A stretch of DNA of 46,183 nucleotides from Clostridia bacterium (GTDB taxonomy: Bacteria; Bacillota_A; Clostridia; Christensenellales; Aristaeellaceae), in NCBI GenBank assembly GCA_017481065.1, contig JAFUPT010000019.1, positions 1 to 46,183 on the forward strand, in the 5' to 3' direction. The notes beneath the pieces were generated by a model that was given only the letters and a program-made list of their open reading frames with translations, made no database searches and was not told the DNA's origin. Position numbers and translations under genes: made by a program. Every line of letters begins with the position of its first letter. Within the stretch, counting starts at the first letter, position 1. Positions 41,258-46,183 of this stretch are shown piece after piece.

Positions 41258-41530
41258 TCAGGCATTCGGACCGATTGCAATTCCCACAACCAACGCGATC
41301 ACGATGAGCGCCACGAGGGCATAGATGATGATATCCATAACCTTCAGCGGAATCTTGATCTTGTCGTATAGTTTGCCGCGGGTACGATAGGTCTTGGCGA
41401 ATTTTTCATCGCCGGTTTCCCGGAGCAGCTTCTCCTGGAATTCACCACTCGTATTCTTCCTCGCGGCATCCTCCATCTCGGCGCGGACACGCCGCTGGGA
41501 ATTGTTCAAACCATCGCGGAAGAGAGCCAT
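41258..41530 (-). CDS. Small membrane protein at the end of the mgl operon
   Basis: 90 residues. The first 60 are charged and helical (MALFRDGLNNSQRRVRAEMEDAARKNTSGEFQEKLLRETGDEKFAKTYRTRGKLYD...), and the C terminus is one hydrophobic helix (about 67-87, MDIIIYALVALIVIALVVGIAIG), so it is predicted to be a tail-anchored cytoplasmic protein. Its ATG is one base after the permease stop, a sign of coupling. I do not recognise a family; an accessory role with the transporter is possible but unproven. Confidence 0.75.
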   Translation of the reverse strand: MALFRDGLNNSQRRVRAEMEDAARKNTSGEFQEKLLRETGDEKFAKTYRTRGKLYDKIKIPLKVMDIIIYALVALIVIALVVGIAIGPNA

Positions 41531-41531
41531 A

Positions 41532-43226
41532 TTACTTCTTTGCGATGTACTTGCGGACGTCGATGGCAACGGCCAGGATGATGATCAGACCGCGGACAAC
41601 ATACTGCAGGTACGGGTTCACGCCCAAGAACTGCAGGGAATAGTTGATGGCCTGCAGGATGATCGCGCCGATAACGACGCCCTGGATGGTACCAACACCG
41701 CCGGAGAAGGATACGCCGCCGACAACAACCGCCGAGATTGCGTCGGTTTCGTAGTTGATACCGGTGTTTGCGCCAACAGAGGTGATACGGGCAGCCTCCA
41801 GGAATGCGGAGATGCCGTACAGCACGCCGGCTACCAGGTAAACCAGCATGATGGTCTTTGCAACGTTAACGCCGGAAACAGCAGCTGCTTCGGTGTTGCC
41901 GCCGACAGCGAACATGTTCTTACCGAGACGGGTCTTGTTCCAAACGAACCACATGATGATGGCAATGATCAGGAAGTAGATAACTACCAGCGGAACCTTC
42001 AGACCGCCGATGGTCAGGTTGCCTGCAGCGGCGTTCAAGAAGTTCTGGTCGAAGGTAGACAGAGCCTGAGCGGTACCGGAGGGCTGAGACTCAATGAACA
42101 GGCAGTTGCAGCCGAAGGCGATCAGCTGGGTGCCCAGGGTGATGATGAAAGCATGCAAATGCAGCTTTGCAACGCCGAAGCCGTTGATCAGGCAGAAGAT
42201 TACGGCAACGCCGATGGAGGCCAGCAGCGGCACCCACAGCGGAAGCTGCTGGGTCATCTGCGGGAACATACGGGAAGGATAGGTTACGGACTGAACCAGG
42301 GCTGCGGTAACAGCAGCGGACAGGCCCAGCACGCGGCCGATGGAAAGGTCGGTACCAGCCAGAACGATCAGGCCCGCGCAGCCCAGCGCCAGGATACCCT
42401 TGGTGGAGGCCTGCTTCAGGATGTTCAGGATGTTGACCGGATCCAGGAAGTTGGGCTTCACAAGGCAAACCACAACCAGAATGGCGATCAGGATGATGTA
42501 CAGTGCGTAGTTCAGGAAGAACTCGCCAACCTTGGCAGCCTTCGGGCTTACCTTCACGCCGCCCTTCTTGCTCTTCTTGGAATCATCCATGGTCTGGATG
42601 AAGAGGATGGCGCCGCCTGCGATGATCAGCACGATACCGATCCACAGGTACATGATGGCGTTGTTGAACAGGGTGGTGGAAAAGCCTGCGTTGGCCTTCA
42701 GGTTTTCAAAGCCCTTCTGGAACAGGCCGATCATTGCGGTATCGGCTTCGAGGGCAGCAAATTCCACTGCATCGCAGCCGAGGGCTTCGGTGACGCTGGT
42801 CATCAGGATTTCAGCCTGGATGGCTTCTTCCTGGGCGTCGTCCTTCTTGATGGCTTCCGCTTCTTCCTCAGTTACGCCGCGGGTTTCCATGACGTAGTTG
42901 ATGAAGGTATCCTTCTTCTTGGAAAGGGTGAGCTTTTCATCAAAGATTACGCGCTCGGATACAACTGCTTCAACTTCAGCAGCGTCCAGGCCGAGGCTCT
43001 TGGTGAGGAACTTGGTGTAGGCTTCCGCGCCCAGACCGCGCTCAATTTCGGTAATGGTGGTGGTATCGAGGATGTAATTGATGGTTTCGGGCTTCTTGCA
43101 GCCGATCATGGTGGTGGCATCATTGTAGATGGCCTGGCCCTTCTGACCCAGCATAACGAAGGCGATACCGGCGATGACCAGTACAGCTGCGATCAGCGCA
43201 GCGACCAGCCGCTTGGTATTTTTCAT
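41532..43226 (-). CDS. mglC: Galactose-type ABC transporter permease with N-terminal extracytoplasmic domain
   Basis: 564 residues against about 340 for ordinary MglC. Residues 235-564 are the BPD_transp_2 permease (LDPVNILNILKQASTKGILALGCAGLIVLAGTDLSIG; NMFAVGGNTEAAAVSGVNV; GGVSFSGGVGTIQGVVIGA). Residues 1-230 are extra: a helix (7-27), about 160 mostly helical hydrophilic residues predicted outside, and a second helix (191-210) before a Lys-rich linker. The extension has no motif I recognise. ATG 43226 opens the frame. The mglB-mglA-mglC order and the calcium-loop MglB point to galactose or glucose/methylgalactoside uptake. Confidence 0.88.
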   Translation of the reverse strand: MKNTKRLVAALIAAVLVIAGIAFVMLGQKGQAIYNDATTMIGCKKPETINYILDTTTITEIERGLGAEAYTKFLTKSLGLDAAEVEAVVSERVIFDEKLTLSKKKDTFINYVMETRGVTEEEAEAIKKDDAQEEAIQAEILMTSVTEALGCDAVEFAALEADTAMIGLFQKGFENLKANAGFSTTLFNNAIMYLWIGIVLIIAGGAILFIQTMDDSKKSKKGGVKVSPKAAKVGEFFLNYALYIILIAILVVVCLVKPNFLDPVNILNILKQASTKGILALGCAGLIVLAGTDLSIGRVLGLSAAVTAALVQSVTYPSRMFPQMTQQLPLWVPLLASIGVAVIFCLINGFGVAKLHLHAFIITLGTQLIAFGCNCLFIESQPSGTAQALSTFDQNFLNAAAGNLTIGGLKVPLVVIYFLIIAIIMWFVWNKTRLGKNMFAVGGNTEAAAVSGVNVAKTIMLVYLVAGVLYGISAFLEAARITSVGANTGINYETDAISAVVVGGVSFSGGVGTIQGVVIGAIILQAINYSLQFLGVNPYLQYVVRGLIIILAVAIDVRKYIAKK

Positions 43227-43276
43227 AGTCTATTCCCTCTTTCCGAGCTGATTTTGAAGTTCAACTTATCTTGCGC

Positions 43277-44791
43277 TTAAACGTACTTCGCGGCCAGGGC
43301 CAGAATCTTCTCCTGTTCGCCGGGGATGCCGCCGAAGTCCTTGCCGCGCTCCACGATGCCGGCAAGCTGTCCGTTGGACATAACCAGAATTCGATCGCAG
43401 ATGCCGATCAGCTCCGGCATTTCGGAGGACACCATCATGACGCCCTTGCCTTCGCCGGCCAGCTTCAGGATCAGCTGATAGATTTCATACTTCGCGCCGA
43501 CGTCGATACCGCGGGTCGGCTCGTCCAGCAGCAGCACTTCCGGGTTGGTGAGCAGCCAGCGGCCGATGATAACCTTCTGCTGGTTGCCGCCGGAGAGCGA
43601 CTTGATCAGCGTGCGTGCGCTAGGCGTTTTCACGCGCATGGAATCAATAACCCATTTGGTATCCTTGCTCATCTTGCGGTTGGAGAGCAGGGCCTTGCCG
43701 TAGGCGCGGATATTTGCGATGGTGGAATTGAAGTTGATGCTTGCCAGCGGGAAGATGCCGGTTGCGCGGCGCTCTTCCGTGAGCAGCGCGAAGCCGTTGC
43801 GCTGAGCTTCAAATGCAGATGCATTTTCAACAGGCTTGCCATTGAGCGTAATTTCACCGGTTTCGCGGGTGAAATAGCCGAAGATGGTGTTCAGCAGCTC
43901 GGTACGGCGGGAGCCAACCAGGCCGGCCACGCCCAGAACTTCGCCCTTGTGCAGTTCAAAGTTTACATTATGGCAGGTGGGCTCATATTTGCCGGTCATG
44001 TTCTTAACGGTCATGAGCACATCGCCGGGCGTGTTGGTCTTGGGCGGGAAGCGGTTATCGAAGGAGCGGTTTACCATCAGGCGGATGATTTCATCCGTGG
44101 TGAGCTCGGCAGCCGGGCGGGTGGCGACCCACTGGCCGTCGCGCATGATGGTAACATCGTCCGAGATGCGCAGGATTTCATCCATCTTATGGGAGATATA
44201 GATGATGCCTACGCCCTGGGCGGTGAGCTTTTCGATGATCTTGAACAGATGCTCTACTTCATTCTCGGTAAGAGAGGAAGTGGGCTCATCGAGCACCAGG
44301 ATCTTTGCATTATAAGAAACTGCCTTGGCGATTTCGATCATCTGACGCTGGGATACGGAGAGGTTGCCGATGATCGTGCGCGGATTCACATCGATCTCCA
44401 GGTCCTTAAACACCGCTTCCGTGTCCTTGAACATCTTTCGGGAATCGACAAATCCGCCCTTCATGGGGAATCTGCCAAGCCATACATTTTCCATTACATT
44501 GCGGCGCAGTACCTGGTTCAGCTCCTGGTGAACCATGGCAACGCCGTTATCGAGGGCATTGCGGGGATTGGCAAAGGCTACCTCTTCCCCATTTACCTTG
44601 ATCGTGCCTTCATCCTTCTTATAGATGCCGAACAGGCACTTCATCAGCGTGGACTTGCCAGCGCCGTTTTCGCCCATCAGGGCGTGCACGGTACCGGGAC
44701 GCAGCTTCAGCTGCGCGTTGTCCAGGGCCTTAACGCCCGGAAACTGCTTTACGATGCCTTCCATCTCAAGCAGGTAGGTGGATTGCTGCAT
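43277..44791 (-). CDS. mglA: Galactose/methylgalactoside ABC transporter ATP-binding protein
   Basis: 504 residues with two ATPase domains in tandem, as in MglA/RbsA/XylG. Domain 1 has Walker [11 protein letters not shown]-loop and [15 protein letters not shown] then VLDEPTSSL; domain 2 has the degenerate Walker [14 protein letters not shown] and [14 protein letters not shown] with [14 protein letters not shown]. It energises uptake of a hexose. ATG 44791 follows GGTGA closely; a GTG nine bases upstream lies inside that site. A stem-loop separates it from mglB, and mglC is 50 bases downstream. Confidence 0.93.
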   Translation of the reverse strand: MQQSTYLLEMEGIVKQFPGVKALDNAQLKLRPGTVHALMGENGAGKSTLMKCLFGIYKKDEGTIKVNGEEVAFANPRNALDNGVAMVHQELNQVLRRNVMENVWLGRFPMKGGFVDSRKMFKDTEAVFKDLEIDVNPRTIIGNLSVSQRQMIEIAKAVSYNAKILVLDEPTSSLTENEVEHLFKIIEKLTAQGVGIIYISHKMDEILRISDDVTIMRDGQWVATRPAAELTTDEIIRLMVNRSFDNRFPPKTNTPGDVLMTVKNMTGKYEPTCHNVNFELHKGEVLGVAGLVGSRRTELLNTIFGYFTRETGEITLNGKPVENASAFEAQRNGFALLTEERRATGIFPLASINFNSTIANIRAYGKALLSNRKMSKDTKWVIDSMRVKTPSARTLIKSLSGGNQQKVIIGRWLLTNPEVLLLDEPTRGIDVGAKYEIYQLILKLAGEGKGVMMVSSEMPELIGICDRILVMSNGQLAGIVERGKDFGGIPGEQEKILALAAKYV

Positions 44792-44843
44792 TCTAATCAC
44801 CGCACTTTTTCGTATGAATTACTTCTGAAATACACGGAAAGAA

Positions 44844-44876
44844 GAGGCGCTGAAAGCCTGCGCTTTCAAGCGCCTC
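44844..44876 (-). other. Stem-loop between mglB and mglA
   Basis: GAGGCGCTGAAAGC (44844-44857) pairs with GCTTTCAAGCGCCTC (44862-44876) with a single bulge. On the minus strand TTCTTTCC follows, a weak U tract. Such hairpins commonly let the binding-protein mRNA outnumber the rest of the operon. Confidence 0.6.
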
Positions 44877-44928
44877 CTCCATAGCTAGGTCATAAACCGA
44901 TTGCTATTAGATCGTTCTAAGGATTGAA

Positions 44929-45972
44929 TTATTCAACCTCGGTGATCTTGGCGTAGGGGATACGTACGGAATAGCCGTCAGCTGCGAGGGCATAATCGGT
45001 GCCTTCCAGCCAGGAGCCGGTCTCGAGGTAGTTCAGAGCGATAGCGATGTTGGCATAGCCCATTGCATCGCCGTCCTGCTTAACGGTAGCGGTCATCTTG
45101 CCAGCCTTGATGGCGGCCAGAGCTTCGTCAACTGCGTCAACGCCGATAACAACGATGGAAGGATCGCCTTCGTTGCCGGTGTTGTAGCCAAATGCGTTCA
45201 TGGCGGCGATAACGCCGGTGCCCATCTGGTCGTTGTTGCAGAATACAACTTCGATAGCGCCTTCGGTGGCGGTCCAGGTGGGAGTCATCTTATCGGTTGC
45301 CTGAGCAGTATCCCAGTTTGCAACGATTACATACTCTTCCAGAGCGGGCTCGAGCGGAACGCCCTGAGCAACTGCGGTTTCCTCAGAATACTGGGTACGG
45401 GCGATTGCTTCGGGGTTGTTGGGCTCGCCCTGGAACTCTACGAACTGAACCTTGCCGTCGCCGTTCTTGTCGATGGAAGCGGGATCAGCTGCCCACATCT
45501 CGGCCAGGATTTCGCCCTGCATGTCGCCGGCCTCACGGGGGGTGGTGCCGATGAAGATGGAGCCGGAGTCAACTACTACGGACTGAACGGTCTCAGCAGA
45601 GGGCTCCTTGTTGTAGAACAGGAAGGGGATGCCTGCATCCTTGAACATGTCAACCAGCTGCTGGCCGGAAGCAACTTCTGCCAGGTTGATGATGACGAAG
45701 TCCGGCTTTTCGCCGATCAGCATGGTGGCCTGCTCTACCTGCTTGGCCATATCGTCAGCTGCGTCGTACATGGTGAGGGCAATCTTGTATTCGCCTTCTT
45801 CGTTGATCTCATCAACGGTTTCCTGCATGGCCTGACGTACGGAAGAGCCGTAAGCGTCATCATACTTCCAAACGAGCACGCGGATGTCATACTCTTTGAC
45901 TTCCTCGGCGAAAGCGCCGACGGTGGACAGGGCCAGCACGAGAGCCAGCAGAACTACCAGGATTTTCTTCAT
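44929..45972 (-). CDS. mglB: Galactose/glucose-binding protein of ABC transporter
   Basis: 347 residues of the periplasmic sugar-binding (type 1) family. A signal peptide ends near AFA-EE; no lipobox Cys is present. The calcium-binding loop typical of galactose/glucose-binding protein is visible (DKNGDGKVQFVEFQGE). DAADDMAKQVEQATMLIGEKPDFVIINLAEV, FCNNDQMGTGVIAAM and VIGVDAVDEALAAIKAGKMTATVKQD are ligand-domain blocks. It captures galactose or glucose and delivers it to MglA-MglC. ATG 45972 has an AAGGAGGAA site upstream. The missing lipid anchor is odd for a single-membrane bacterium. Confidence 0.92.
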   Translation of the reverse strand: MKKILVVLLALVLALSTVGAFAEEVKEYDIRVLVWKYDDAYGSSVRQAMQETVDEINEEGEYKIALTMYDAADDMAKQVEQATMLIGEKPDFVIINLAEVASGQQLVDMFKDAGIPFLFYNKEPSAETVQSVVVDSGSIFIGTTPREAGDMQGEILAEMWAADPASIDKNGDGKVQFVEFQGEPNNPEAIARTQYSEETAVAQGVPLEPALEEYVIVANWDTAQATDKMTPTWTATEGAIEVVFCNNDQMGTGVIAAMNAFGYNTGNEGDPSIVVIGVDAVDEALAAIKAGKMTATVKQDGDAMGYANIAIALNYLETGSWLEGTDYALAADGYSVRIPYAKITEVE

Positions 45973-46183
45973 AGTGAAATTCCTCCTTGTATTTTTGTTA
46001 TTTCAGGAGAATGCTTCTCCAAATAACCGCTGGTGCAGGCGGGAACAGGGCATTGTTCTTCGTTCCGAAAGGAACGAAGAACGGCATATGCCGTTGGCCT
46101 GACTTATGAAACTTTACATGTATGAATCGATATCTCGCCATCCATACATATTGTACCTTAATATTCTAGCGCAAATATTTACA
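45973..46183 (-). promoter_or_regulatory. Upstream control region of the mgl operon
   Basis: It contains a perfect 12-bp stem GTTCTTCGTTCC (46055-46066) and GGAACGAAGAAC (46071-46082), a 16-bp palindrome AACGGCATATGCCGTT (46080-46095), and an inverted repeat ATGTATG (46118-46124) with CATACAT (46143-46149). A weak TACAAT -10 lies near 46151-46156 on the minus strand. The region probably runs past the window edge. Confidence 0.5.

Noticed and set aside
1..46183. tRNA, rRNA, IS elements or CRISPR arrays
   Set aside because: Intergenic stretches were scanned by eye for cloverleaf ends, terminal inverted repeats and regular repeats; none was convincing.

Overview
This window looks like a chromosomal segment of an anaerobic, endospore-forming Bacillota, most likely class Clostridia. 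The evidence is a SpoIID/SpoIIP/Spo0A-type sporulation set, a tricistronic GerA/GerB/GerC germination operon, a clostridial glgC-glgD-glgA glycogen operon, two oxygen-sensitive radical-SAM activases, an infC-rpmI-rplT operon with an attenuated leader, strong AGGAGG ribosome binding sites and sigma-A type promoters. I cannot place it at genus level. I found no tRNA, rRNA, CRISPR array, insertion sequence or prophage. No gap between genes exceeds about 300 bases.

Layout. 1-2.1 kb: the 3' end of ATP-dependent PEP carboxykinase, an 8-Cys miniprotein and a stand-alone tyrosine recombinase. 2.1-6.0 kb (minus): rnhA with an orphan ZnuA-like lipoprotein, spoIID, radA. 6.2-12.3 kb (plus): a membrane-anchored metallophosphoesterase-fold protein that has lost metal ligands, the ger operon behind a probable sigma-G promoter, and a lipid kinase. 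12.4-16.3 kb (minus): dnaK, DUF5685, a J-domain/TPR protein with a Gly/Tyr-rich linker, and a membrane zinc-ribbon protein. 16.5-20.9 kb: a glycyl-radical enzyme (GRE) module, made of a radical-SAM activase with a predicted leaderless mRNA, a short GRE with a Cys-x-Glu active site and a DUF1653 protein, divergent from an acetate-kinase homologue with two altered active-site residues. 21-25 kb: glycogen synthesis. 25-32.5 kb: an AAA+ ATPase, nrdG, an HI0933 flavoprotein, an RpiR regulator, spoIIP, a Spo0A homologue with Glu at the phosphoacceptor position, uridine kinase and a zinc alcohol dehydrogenase. 32.5-38 kb (minus): uppP, a DUF1540 protein missed by length filters, an ASCH protein, an S41 protease, a PucR-type regulator and infC-rpmI-rplT. 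38-41.1 kb (minus): a zinc uptake operon znuA-fur-znuC-znuB. 41.2-46 kb (minus): an mgl-type galactose ABC transporter (mglB-mglA-mglC plus a 90-aa membrane protein), whose permease has an unusual N-terminal extracytoplasmic domain.

Most promising for new biology: (1) the GRE module at 16.5-20.9 kb, a probable carbon-substrate eliminase or lyase that is not pyruvate formate-lyase, next to a divergent acyl kinase; (2) the Spo0A homologue whose phosphoacceptor is Glu, preceded by 0A-box-like sites; (3) the dnaK chaperone cluster with its low-complexity J-protein; (4) the degenerate phosphoesterase beside the germination operon. All functional assignments come from reading motifs by eye; no database search was run.
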